64,000 bases of DNA from Paractinoplanes deccanensis (GTDB taxonomy: Bacteria; Actinomycetota; Actinomycetes; Mycobacteriales; Micromonosporaceae). The stretch covers positions 1 to 64,000 of the forward strand of contig NZ_BOMI01000121.1 of assembly GCF_016862115.1 (NCBI RefSeq), given 5' to 3'. The notes beneath the pieces were generated by a model that worked only from the letters and a program-made list of their open reading frames with translations, ran no database searches and had not been told where the DNA came from. A program made the position numbers and the translations under genes. Positions 49,286-57,904 of this stretch are shown in pieces; within the stretch, counting starts at the first letter, position 1, and every line of letters starts with the position of its first letter.

Positions 49286-51995
49286 GCCCGCTGGGCGGGA
49301 GGACGTCGCGCAGCCGGCGCCGCGAGTCGATGCCGAGCTTGGCGAAGACCTTGCGCAGGTGCCATTCGACGGTGCGGGGGCTGAGGAACAGTCGCTCGCC
49401 GACCTCGGGGTTGGAGTAGCCGTCCCGCACGAGCAGGGCGATCTGCCGCTCCTGGGCGGTCAGCTCGGCGCCGGAGGCCGCGGCATCGCCCGTGCGCTTG
49501 CGGACGCTCTCGCCGGTGGCGAGCAGCTCGCGGCGGGCGCGCTCGGCGAACGCGTCCATGCCGATCGCGACGAACATCTCGTACGCGGTGCGCAGCTCCT
49601 GGCGGGCCTCGGCGCGCCTGCGGTGGCGGCGCAGCCATTCCCCGTACAGCAGATGGGCGCGGGCCAGCTCGGTCCGCAACCTCGTGCGTCCCAGCCGGTC
49701 GATCGCCTCGCGATAGAGCCGGTCCGCCTCGTCGCCGTCGGCGAGGAGGGCCTCGTTGCGGGCCTGGAGGCCGGCCGGGAAGTCGCCGCTGAACGGGGCC
49801 GTGGTCTCGACGAGCCGGTCCAGGGCGTCGCGCGCGACCGCCTCCTCGCCGGTGCGGCTCGCCGCCTCGATCAGCTCGGGCAGGATCCAGACGGAGTGCC
49901 AGGGGTCGTACTTCTCCTCGGCCTCCCGGGCGTATCGCACGGCCTCCGGATAGCGGGCCAATCCGTTGTGGAGGATCGCCGCCGACCAGCGGGCGGCGGT
50001 CAGGCCGGTGCCGACGCCGGACGCCGCCGAGGCCCGCAGGGTCTGCTCGACCAGCGCGGTCGTCTCCGCCTCGCGGCCCTGCAAGGCGCGCAGCCGCATG
50101 ATGATGTACGGCGGGGGAGCGGTGCGGCGGGTCGCCTCCGAGATGGTCCGGCCCTCCTCGAAGGTGGCGGCCGCAGCCTCGAAATCGCCCGCCCACAGCA
50201 GGGCGTGCCCGAGCGCGATCAGGTTCTCCGGCAGGCTCTGCAGCGCCCCGGCCTCCCGCACGAGCCGCACCTGACGCGCGGCCATCGTCCCCAGCCCTTC
50301 CATGTCCCAGATGCCGACGAACGCGGCGGTCGAGACGCGTCCCCAGCCGACCACCTCGGCCAGGGGCATGTCGAGGATGGCCGCGGCGGCCTCGGCCAGC
50401 AGCCCCGCCGCGGCGGCGCGGCCGTCGGTGACCATCAGGGACACCGCGTCGACGATGAGCTCGAGCGGCTCCGTGCCGCCGGGCGGCAGGGTGTCGCGGA
50501 TGGCGCGCGACACCATCGCGAGGACGTCCCGGTCGGCGTGCAGGTTCGCCATCGCCCACGCGTGCAGGAACGTCTGCCGCGCCAGGCGTGGGTCGGCCTT
50601 GGCGAACTGGCCGGCCGCCGCCAGCAGCAGCGGGATCGCGGCGGCGGGCCCGCCGGCGGAGGCGTAGGTGAGCTGCGCGTCCAGGACGCCGGCGCGGCCG
50701 CCCTGCACCGCGTCGAGCGGCCGGGCGCGCAGGGCGCTCACGAGCCGGCGCGCGTCCTCGAACTCGCCGGCCCGCAGGCTCGCCTCGGCGGCGGCGAGCA
50801 TCCGGTCCGACCGGCGGGGCGTCTCGGCGGTGAGGGCGACCGCGCGCTGGAGGAACGCGGCCGCCGCGGCCACGCCGCCGCGCGCCTGGGCCCGGCCGGC
50901 CGACCGTTCGAGCTCGGCGGCGACCTCCTCGTCCGGCCCGGTGGCGGCCGCCGCAAGGTGCCACGCCCGCCTGTCCGGGGCGGTCTCGCGGTCGGTGACC
51001 TCGGCGAGCGCGAGGTGAACGGCCCGCCGGTCGGCGGGGGTGGCGCTGCGGTAGACGGCCGACCGCACCAGCGGATGCCGGAAGGTGACCCGGTGGTCGA
51101 TGGTCAGCAGCCCGTCGGCGCCCCCGGTGGTGAGCGGGACGCCGAGCCGGGCGGCCGCGCGGCGTACCAGATCGGGGTCACCGACCGGCTCGGCGGCCGC
51201 CACCAGCAGCAGCAGCCGAGCCGGTGCGGGCAGCTCCCGCACGCGGCCGAGGAAGCTCTCCTCGATCTGCCCGGGCAGGGTGTCGGCGGTGAGCAGGCCC
51301 AGGCCGCCGGCCATCCGGGTGGCGGTCAGCCCGCGGGGCAGCTCGATGAGCGCCAGCGGGTTGCCGTGCGTCTCGGCGATGATCCGGTCGCGGATGCCGC
51401 GGTCGAGCGGCGCGTGCGTCACCGAGCCGAGCAGGGCATGCGCGTCCGCGTCGCGCAGGCCGGCGACCTCGAGCTCGGGCAGTCCGCGCAGCTCCGGCCC
51501 GGGCACCCGGGCGGCGAAGAGCAGGACGATGGACTCGGCGAGCAGCCGCCGCGCGACGAAGCCGAGCACCTGCGCCGAGGCACGGTCGAGCCATTGGGCG
51601 TCGTCGACCACGCACAGCATCGGGCCGTGCTCCGAGGCGTCCGACAGCAGGTCGAGCACGGCCAGGCCGACCAGGAACGGGTCGGGGGCGGCGCCCTCGC
51701 GCATGCGGAACACGATCTCGAGCGCCTCGCGCCGGGGCACGGGCAGGCCGGCCATGCGGTCGAGGAGGGGCAGCACGAGCTGGTGCAGGGCCGCGAACGC
51801 GAGCTCCATCTCGGACTCGATGCCGACGGTGCGCAGGATCCGGAGGCCGGTGGCGGCCGTCTCCGCGTACTGGATCAGGGCGGTCTTGCCTATCCCGGCG
51901 GCGCCACGCAGCACGAGGACACGACTCTCCCCGCCGCGGGCGGCTTCCAGAAGGTCGTCGAGAGCGGCGCGCTCGGTGAGCCGGTCGATGATCAA
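49275..51995 (-). CDS. LAL-type LuxR family transcription regulator
   Basis: A 906-residue large ATP-binding regulator. Walker A GAAGIGKTAL near residue 33, Walker B in CVVDDAQWLDR near 130, a long helical/TPR-like middle, and a C-terminal LuxR helix-turn-helix (about 845-900; LTAQERQIALLVRDGYSNPEVGERLFLSPRTVEWHLRKVFAKLG). Such activators integrate a signal and bind DNA when ATP-bound. The start TTG at 51995 overlaps the upstream paralogue stop (TTGA). It faces the isomerase-MFS-SDR operon, a likely target. Confidence 0.9.
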   Translation of the reverse strand: MIIDRLTERAALDDLLEAARGGESRVLVLRGAAGIGKTALIQYAETAATGLRILRTVGIESEMELAFAALHQLVLPLLDRMAGLPVPRREALEIVFRMREGAAPDPFLVGLAVLDLLSDASEHGPMLCVVDDAQWLDRASAQVLGFVARRLLAESIVLLFAARVPGPELRGLPELEVAGLRDADAHALLGSVTHAPLDRGIRDRIIAETHGNPLALIELPRGLTATRMAGGLGLLTADTLPGQIEESFLGRVRELPAPARLLLLVAAAEPVGDPDLVRRAAARLGVPLTTGGADGLLTIDHRVTFRHPLVRSAVYRSATPADRRAVHLALAEVTDRETAPDRRAWHLAAAATGPDEEVAAELERSAGRAQARGGVAAAAAFLQRAVALTAETPRRSDRMLAAAEASLRAGEFEDARRLVSALRARPLDAVQGGRAGVLDAQLTYASAGGPAAAIPLLLAAAGQFAKADPRLARQTFLHAWAMANLHADRDVLAMVSRAIRDTLPPGGTEPLELIVDAVSLMVTDGRAAAAGLLAEAAAAILDMPLAEVVGWGRVSTAAFVGIWDMEGLGTMAARQVRLVREAGALQSLPENLIALGHALLWAGDFEAAAATFEEGRTISEATRRTAPPPYIIMRLRALQGREAETTALVEQTLRASAASGVGTGLTAARWSAAILHNGLARYPEAVRYAREAEEKYDPWHSVWILPELIEAASRTGEEAVARDALDRLVETTAPFSGDFPAGLQARNEALLADGDEADRLYREAIDRLGRTRLRTELARAHLLYGEWLRRHRRRAEARQELRTAYEMFVAIGMDAFAERARRELLATGESVRKRTGDAAASGAELTAQERQIALLVRDGYSNPEVGERLFLSPRTVEWHLRKVFAKLGIDSRRRLRDVLPPSGLSG

Positions 51996-54730
51996 TGCGA
52001 GGATCCGATCTCGGTGAGGGGCAGGACATCACGCAGCCGGCGGCGCGAGGTCACGCCGAGCTTGGCGTAGACCTTGCGCAGGTGCCATTCGACGGTGCGG
52101 GGCGAGAGGAAGAGCCGGGCGCCGATCTCGGGATTGGAGAAGCCGTCGCGGACGAGCACCGCGATCTGCCTCTCCTGCTCGGTCAGCTGGTCGCCCACGG
52201 GTAGCTCGCTGCGCTGCCGGCGGACGGTCGTGCCGGCGTCGAGCAGCTCGCGGCGGGCACGCTCGGCGAACGCCTCCATGCCGATCGACACGAACATCTC
52301 GTACGCCGTCGTGAGGTGGTCACGGGCGTCGGCGGCGCGGCCCTCGCGGCGCAGCCACTCGCCGTACAGCAGATGGGCGCGCGCCAGCTCGGGGCGCAGC
52401 GGGGTGCGGCCGAGCCGGTCGATCGCCTCGCGGAACAGCCCGTCCCCGCCGTCCAGCAACGCCCGCGACCGGGCCAGCACGCCCCGCGCCCAGTCGGTGT
52501 CGCAGGGCTCCGCGGCCTCCGCCAGACGGTCCAGGGCCTCGCGGGCCGTCCCCTCGTCGCCCAGGCGGGCCGCCGCCTCGACGAGCTCGGGCAGGGCCCA
52601 GACCGACACCCACAGCTCGGCGATCTCGGTGCTCGCGCGGGCCGCCGCCATGGCACGCGCGTAGTCGCCGAGGCCGTTGTGCAGCACGGCGGCGGCCCAC
52701 TGCGCCACGGTGACACCCATCAGCTGGCCGCTCGCCCCGGCCTCGCGGACCGTCACGGCGATCAGCTGGGTGGCCTCCTCGGCGCGTCCCCGCAGGGCGG
52801 CCATTCGCAGGCGTACGTACGGCGCGATGGGCACGCCGGTCGCGGCGGCCACGTTGTCCGCCTCGGCCGCGATCGTCGCGGACGCCGCGAGGTCACCCGT
52901 CCACGTGGTGGCGGTGCCGAGCGACGCGAGGCAGAACGGCAACTCGGTCAGCGCGCCCGCGGCCCGGATCACGTCGGCGGAGCGCCGGTAGATCGCGCGC
53001 ATGGCCCGGTCGTCCCAGACCGCCGAGCTGACGCCGTTGGCCACCCAGCCCCACTTGAGGACGTCGGCGGCGGGCAGCTCCATCAGCCCCGGCACGGCCC
53101 GCCGCAGCACCGGCACGGCCACCTCGCGGCCGTCCGTCACGAGCAGCGCGCAGCCCTGAAGGACCAGGTCGAGCACGTGTGGCTCGCCCGCCCGGGGCGG
53201 CAGCGCCTTGATCGCCTTCGAGATCGCCAGGAGGCTGTCCGCGTCGGCGGCGAGCAGGGCCGTCGCCCCCCACGCCACCAGGTAGGTCTCGCGGGCAAGC
53301 TCCATGTCGAACGGTTCGAGCCGGCGCGCGGCGGTCAGCAGCAGCGGCGGCGCCTCCTGGTTGAGACCCGCGGCGAACGCGATCCGGGCGCGGACGAGGT
53401 GGGCCCCGACCCGCTGGAACTCGGTGCGCGCCTCCCGCTCGGCGATGTCCGCGTAGCGGCGGGCGCCCTCCAGGTCGCCGGCGAGCAGGGTGGCGCCGGC
53501 GGCCGTCACGGCGCGGTCGGCGCGCAGGGCGACGTCGGTGGTGAGCGCGACCGACCGTTGGAGGAAGGCGGCGGCCGCGGCCAGGCCGCCACGCGACTGC
53601 GCCCGCTCGGCGGAGCGCTCGAGCTCGGCGGCGACCGTGTCGTCCGGGCCGGCGGCGGCCGCCGCGAGATGCCAGGCACGGCGGTCGGGATCGGCAGCGG
53701 CGTCGGTCACCTCGGCAAGGGCCAGGTGTACGGTGCGGCGCTCGGCGGCCTCCGCGGCGTGGTAGACGGCCGACCGCACGAGCGGATGGCGGAAGGTCAC
53801 CCGTTCCTCGATCGCCAGCAGCCCGTCGGTGCCGTCCGTCGCGGCGGGCAGGCCGAGCCGGTCGGCGGCGCGCCACAGCAGCAGGGGATCGCCGACCGGC
53901 TCGGCAGCGGCGATCAGCAGCAGCGACCGGGACTGCGCGCTCAGCCCGGCGACCCGGGACAGGAAACTCTCCTCGATCTTGCGGGGCAGGTCGTCCGGGT
54001 CGAGCAGGCCGAGCCCGCCGGCCATCTGGGTGCGGGTCAGGCCGCGGGGCAGCTCCAGCAGCGCGAGCGGGTTGCCGCGGGTCTCGGCCACGATCCGGTC
54101 GCGGATGTGCCGGTCGAGCGCGGAATGGGTGACGGTGTCGAGCAGCGCGTGCGAGTCGGCGTCGCGCAGGCCCGCCACCTCCAGGTCGGGCAGCCCGAGC
54201 AGGGCGGGCCCGCGCCGCCGCGTGCCGAAGACGAGAGCCACCGACTCGGCCAGCAACCGCCGGGCGACGAAGCCGAGAACCTGGGCGGACGCCTGGTCCA
54301 TCCACTGGGCGTCGTCGAGCAGGCAGAGCAGCGGCAGCGCCTCGTCGGACACCAGGCTGAGCACGGCCAGCCCGACGAGGAACCGCTCCGGCGGCGTGCC
54401 GGCCCGCAGCCCGAAGACGGTCTCGAGCGCCTCGCGCTGCATCGGCGGCAGGCGGGGCAGTCGGTCCAGCAGCGGCCCGCAGAGCTGATGCAGCGTCGCG
54501 TACGGCAACTCCATCTCGGACTCCACGCCGACCGCCCGCAGCACGCGCAGGCCGCTCGCGGCACCCTCGAGGTGATGCAGGAGAGCGGTCTTACCGACAC
54601 CGGGCGCGCCGTGCACGACGAGGACCCGGCTCTCACCCGCCCGGACGGCGGCGATCAGCCCGTCGAGCGCAGCACACTCGGCCCGCCGCCCGACGAGCAG
54701 CCCGCCGCTGTCGTACTGCTTCTGCCGCAC
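51992..54730 (-). CDS. LAL-type LuxR family transcription regulator, paralogue
   Basis: A 912-residue protein collinear and strongly similar to its downstream neighbour: Walker A GAPGVGKTAL, Walker B LLDDAQWMD, TPR-like middle, and LuxR helix-turn-helix at the end (LTEQERQIAVLVRDGFSNPEIGARLFLSPRTVEWHLRKVYAKLG). The two are tandem duplicates. GTG 54730 has GGGGGAGC just before it and is preferred over an earlier TTG. It is separated by 194 bases from the DUF6082-like gene; that gap shows no gene. Confidence 0.9.
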   Translation of the reverse strand: MRQKQYDSGGLLVGRRAECAALDGLIAAVRAGESRVLVVHGAPGVGKTALLHHLEGAASGLRVLRAVGVESEMELPYATLHQLCGPLLDRLPRLPPMQREALETVFGLRAGTPPERFLVGLAVLSLVSDEALPLLCLLDDAQWMDQASAQVLGFVARRLLAESVALVFGTRRRGPALLGLPDLEVAGLRDADSHALLDTVTHSALDRHIRDRIVAETRGNPLALLELPRGLTRTQMAGGLGLLDPDDLPRKIEESFLSRVAGLSAQSRSLLLIAAAEPVGDPLLLWRAADRLGLPAATDGTDGLLAIEERVTFRHPLVRSAVYHAAEAAERRTVHLALAEVTDAAADPDRRAWHLAAAAAGPDDTVAAELERSAERAQSRGGLAAAAAFLQRSVALTTDVALRADRAVTAAGATLLAGDLEGARRYADIAEREARTEFQRVGAHLVRARIAFAAGLNQEAPPLLLTAARRLEPFDMELARETYLVAWGATALLAADADSLLAISKAIKALPPRAGEPHVLDLVLQGCALLVTDGREVAVPVLRRAVPGLMELPAADVLKWGWVANGVSSAVWDDRAMRAIYRRSADVIRAAGALTELPFCLASLGTATTWTGDLAASATIAAEADNVAAATGVPIAPYVRLRMAALRGRAEEATQLIAVTVREAGASGQLMGVTVAQWAAAVLHNGLGDYARAMAAARASTEIAELWVSVWALPELVEAAARLGDEGTAREALDRLAEAAEPCDTDWARGVLARSRALLDGGDGLFREAIDRLGRTPLRPELARAHLLYGEWLRREGRAADARDHLTTAYEMFVSIGMEAFAERARRELLDAGTTVRRQRSELPVGDQLTEQERQIAVLVRDGFSNPEIGARLFLSPRTVEWHLRKVYAKLGVTSRRRLRDVLPLTEIGSSH

Positions 54731-54924
54731 ACGCTCCCCCCGGGCTGTGAGCAGGCCCAACGCGATGACACGTCAGTCTTGACCACACGCCGAGCGGCAG
54801 CCTATGACCTGCGTCACGGTTTCAAGCGGGAAGGTTTGAACGCGGCGGGACAGGCGCCGCAGACAGCGGGCTGAGGGAATGTCGCGCCGACGGGGCGCAT
54901 AGACGAGGGAGCCGCACACGCCGA

Positions 54925-55551
54925 TCATTGGGCGACGGCTGTATCGATTTCCTGGCACAAATCGTCGATCCTTCTGGCGAACAGGTACTCCAGGCTACCG
55001 GGCGATAGCGTGCTTCTTCCGTCCGCCGCGGCCTCCCAATACGCTCGAAAGATCGGGCTTCGGAGCAGGTAGCGCATATGGCTGATCACCTCCTCGTCGG
55101 TTGCCTTGGCGAGGTGCAGGGAAGTCAGCTGGAATTGGTAGATGATGTTCGCGTACAGGAATTGGCGGTTCTCTTCGTCAGATATCCCGGCGCGGAATTC
55201 CGGCCATACTTTGGAGAGTTGTGAGTCCTCGATGCCCAATCTCAGGATCTCGAGGTGCAGCATGCTGAAGCTGGCCGCGGACGTGCGCTGCATCTCCCGC
55301 TGCTGGATGCGGGTGCCGAGCACCACGACGATCAGAGCAAGGCTGCTGATCATGGCGCCGAGGACGCCGAACGTCTGCCCGACGTTGCTCCAGCGGCTCC
55401 AATCCTCCGTTGCTCCCTGCTTGCTCAGAACGGCCGCCGCGCCCACACCGACGATCAATGTCAGCAACGAGGTCACCAGTGTGCCGACAAGCCAGTAGGA
55501 GAATCGGGCCAGGGAACGGTTCAGGTGAAATGGTCTTGCAGGCGTCCTCAC
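54925..55551 (-). CDS. DUF6082-like membrane protein
   Basis: A 208-residue protein with two hydrophobic helices (about 20-45 and 65-88) and a soluble helical tail ending DDLCQEIDTAVAQ. The pattern 'LHLEILRLGIEDSQLSKVWPEF...IYQFQLTSLHL' resembles DUF6082 proteins of actinomycetes, whose role is unknown. The start GTG at 55551 has GGAGG 9 bases upstream. Its codon choice looks less GC-rich than its neighbours, which hints at recent acquisition, though this is a visual impression. Confidence 0.68.
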   Translation of the reverse strand: MRTPARPFHLNRSLARFSYWLVGTLVTSLLTLIVGVGAAAVLSKQGATEDWSRWSNVGQTFGVLGAMISSLALIVVVLGTRIQQREMQRTSAASFSMLHLEILRLGIEDSQLSKVWPEFRAGISDEENRQFLYANIIYQFQLTSLHLAKATDEEVISHMRYLLRSPIFRAYWEAAADGRSTLSPGSLEYLFARRIDDLCQEIDTAVAQ

Positions 55552-55642
55552 TGCGAGCACCTCCGGGCTGAGTGTCCGTCGAGGAGGGGCGGAGCCCCGT
55601 CCTCACCCGTATGGTGCGGTATGGAAGCTCGCAAGAACATTT

Positions 55643-57190
55643 TCAATGAGGTGCCGAGGCGCCTTCGAAGATTAGGTGCAGGATGACGGCGTCGTCTATG
55701 GCGGGTCCGCCGTGCGGGATTCTGTTGAGCAGGGATCGGGTCAGGTCGGTGCCGGGTTGCCCGGCCGCTGTGGTCGCCGTGCCGGCCAGGCGGTTGAGGC
55801 CGGCGTGCAGGCTCTCGCCGCGGCGCTCGACGAGGCCGTCGGTGTAGAGGATCAGGTGGGCGCCGGTGGGGATCTCGTGTTCGGCGCAGGGGCGCGGGCC
55901 CGGCTCGATCGCCAGGGGCATCGAGCGGCCCTCCCACAGGAACTCCGGGCCCTGCGGGGTCAGTAGCAGCGGCGGCGGGTGACCGGCGCAGGCGTAGCGC
56001 AGGCGGCGGGTCGGCGGGTGGTAGTCGGCGTAGGCGACCGTGCACATGTGGGCGCCATCGATCACGGCGCTGGCCCGGTCGAGGCCGGCCAGCACCTCGG
56101 CCGGGCCGGCCGCCGTCTGCGCCAGCACGCGCAGGGCCGACTGGAGGCGGGCCATGGCCGCGGCGGCCGCCAGGTTGTGGCCGACCACGTCGCCGACCGC
56201 GAAGCCGATGCGGCCGTCGGGGGCGGCGAAGACGTCGTACCAGTCGCCGCCGACGTGGTGGGTCAGGTCGGCGGGGCGGTAGCCGGCGCTCACCCGGATG
56301 CCGGGTAGCTGCGGGCCCACGGCGGGCAGCAGGGCCTGCTGGAGCTGGTGGGCGGCGCCGACCGCGCGGTCGCGTTCGGTCACGCCGACGGTGAGGAAGC
56401 AGGCGCCGAGGACCGCGACCGCCAGGAAGAGCTGCAGGGTCGCGGTCTTGAGCTCGATCGGGCCGTCGAGCGCCGCCCACGGGCCGCGGCCGGCGCCCGT
56501 CAGGGTGTTCGCGGCGACGGTCATGGCGAGGCCGGCCGGCATCGTCACGGCCAGCGGCTGGGTGAAGCCGAGCCAGAACAGCAGCGGGATCGGCAGGTAG
56601 AACAGGGGCAGGTGCTGCGGCCAGAAACCGACGGTGGTGACGGCCACGGTGACCAGGACGGCCGTCGCCGCGCGGGGCAGCGCCGACCGGCGCCACGTGA
56701 GGACCGTGCCGGCCACCGTCAGCGCGCCCGTGGCGTCGCCGGCCCAGAACGGCAGGAACGACGAGAACCAGCCGCGGTCCGCGTCGAGGGCGATCGTGGT
56801 GCCGCCGATGAGGGCGCCGACGGCGGGGCCGGCGACCACGCCGAAGGCCAGGAACGCCAGCAGGTGGCGGCGCTGTGCGAGGTCGATCGGGCCGGGCACG
56901 GCACGCCGGACGAGCAGCGCGCCGGTCAGCGGCTCGGCCGTGTTCGCGGCGGCGAAGCCCAGGGCGGACAACGGGGCGAGGCCGTGCCCGACGTCGATGA
57001 GCACCTCGAGGACGGCGACGGTGAGCAGGATCCACGGCCAGTCGCGGCGCGGGCGCAGCAGCAGCGCCGACAGCGTGACACCGGCCGGCAGGAAGAGCAC
57101 CACGATCGAGTCGGCGTCGAAGACGACGAACGCCAGCTGTGCCCCCACGGTGTACGCGACGGCGACGATCGCGAGGACGCGGAACCTCAT
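55643..57190 (-). CDS. MASE1-SpoIIE phosphatase
   Basis: A 515-residue protein. The N-half (about 1-275) is a multi-helix MASE1-type membrane sensor. The C-half is a PP2C/SpoIIE phosphatase with metal-binding Asp residues in GGDWYDVF, VGDVVGHN, LYTDGLVE and AIDDAVILHL. It should dephosphorylate a STAS-domain protein, here probably the one encoded immediately upstream. The start ATG overlaps that gene (ATGA). Its membrane domain likely senses the environment. Confidence 0.9.
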   Translation of the reverse strand: MRFRVLAIVAVAYTVGAQLAFVVFDADSIVVLFLPAGVTLSALLLRPRRDWPWILLTVAVLEVLIDVGHGLAPLSALGFAAANTAEPLTGALLVRRAVPGPIDLAQRRHLLAFLAFGVVAGPAVGALIGGTTIALDADRGWFSSFLPFWAGDATGALTVAGTVLTWRRSALPRAATAVLVTVAVTTVGFWPQHLPLFYLPIPLLFWLGFTQPLAVTMPAGLAMTVAANTLTGAGRGPWAALDGPIELKTATLQLFLAVAVLGACFLTVGVTERDRAVGAAHQLQQALLPAVGPQLPGIRVSAGYRPADLTHHVGGDWYDVFAAPDGRIGFAVGDVVGHNLAAAAAMARLQSALRVLAQTAAGPAEVLAGLDRASAVIDGAHMCTVAYADYHPPTRRLRYACAGHPPPLLLTPQGPEFLWEGRSMPLAIEPGPRPCAEHEIPTGAHLILYTDGLVERRGESLHAGLNRLAGTATTAAGQPGTDLTRSLLNRIPHGGPAIDDAVILHLIFEGASAPH

Positions 57191-57486
57191 GAGAAGAGGC
57201 GGAGCACGCCCGTGATCTCCAGCGTCGTCCGGGCGATGCCGTGGACGTTCACCAGTTCGAGGCGGGTGCCCTGGGCGACCGCGGCCTGCCGGGCCAGGAT
57301 CAGCGCCTCGATGCCCGTGGAGTCGCAGAACGCCACGCCGTCCATGTCGACCAGGAGACGGGCGGGCCGCGTCTCGGCAAGCGCCTCCTCGAGACAGGAC
57401 CGCACGTCGTCGCTGCTGGCCAGGTCGAGCTCGCCGGTCAGCGCCACCCGGACGGCGTCGCCGTCACGATCCCGGACGATCTTCAT
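57187..57486 (-). CDS. STAS-domain anti-sigma factor antagonist
   Basis: A 99-residue STAS protein: VALTGELDLASSDDVRSCLEEAL and 'LVDMDGVAFCDSTGIEALILA' with the phosphorylatable Ser in DSTG. When unphosphorylated it binds an anti-sigma kinase. The phosphatase gene downstream and the kinase-like gene upstream each overlap it by 4 bases, so the three are one translational unit. Confidence 0.92.
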   Translation of the reverse strand: MKIVRDRDGDAVRVALTGELDLASSDDVRSCLEEALAETRPARLLVDMDGVAFCDSTGIEALILARQAAVAQGTRLELVNVHGIARTTLEITGVLRLFS

Positions 57487-57893
57487 GGAGCGTCCTCCTC
57501 GAACGGGCTGACCTCGGCGGGACCGAACTCCACGTGGACCCGCTTGCCGCCGTTTTCGTCGAGCACGTACCAGCGTTCGGAGAGCGCGTCGAGCAGCAGC
57601 AGCCCGCGCCCGCCCCGGTCGTCCGGCTCGCGCCGCCGGGGAGTCACCGCCGACGAGTCGGCCACCGACAGCACCACGGGCGCCGTGCGGGCCTCGAGGG
57701 CGACCGCGATGAGCGGCCCGCCGCCGTGCTGCACCGCGTTCGTCACGACCTCGCTGACGACGACCGCGACCGCGTCGAGCCAGCGCTTGTCGCCGAAGCC
57801 CCAATCGCGCAGGCACGTCACGACACGGTGACGCGCCTCGCCGGGTGCCTGGGGCCCGGCCTCGACGTCGAACCTCAGGCTGCGCTGAGCCAT
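57483..57893 (-). CDS. RsbW-like ATP-binding anti-sigma kinase
   Basis: A 136-residue HATPase fold protein with 'VVVSEVVTNAVQHGG' (N box) and 'DDRGGRGLLLLDALSERW' (G box region). It resembles RsbW/SpoIIAB-like kinases and would phosphorylate the STAS protein or inhibit a sigma factor. No sigma factor gene lies in the operon. ATG at 57893. Confidence 0.85.
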   Translation of the reverse strand: MAQRSLRFDVEAGPQAPGEARHRVVTCLRDWGFGDKRWLDAVAVVVSEVVTNAVQHGGGPLIAVALEARTAPVVLSVADSSAVTPRRREPDDRGGRGLLLLDALSERWYVLDENGGKRVHVEFGPAEVSPFEEDAP

Positions 57894-57904
57894 GGGACAG
57901 GACG

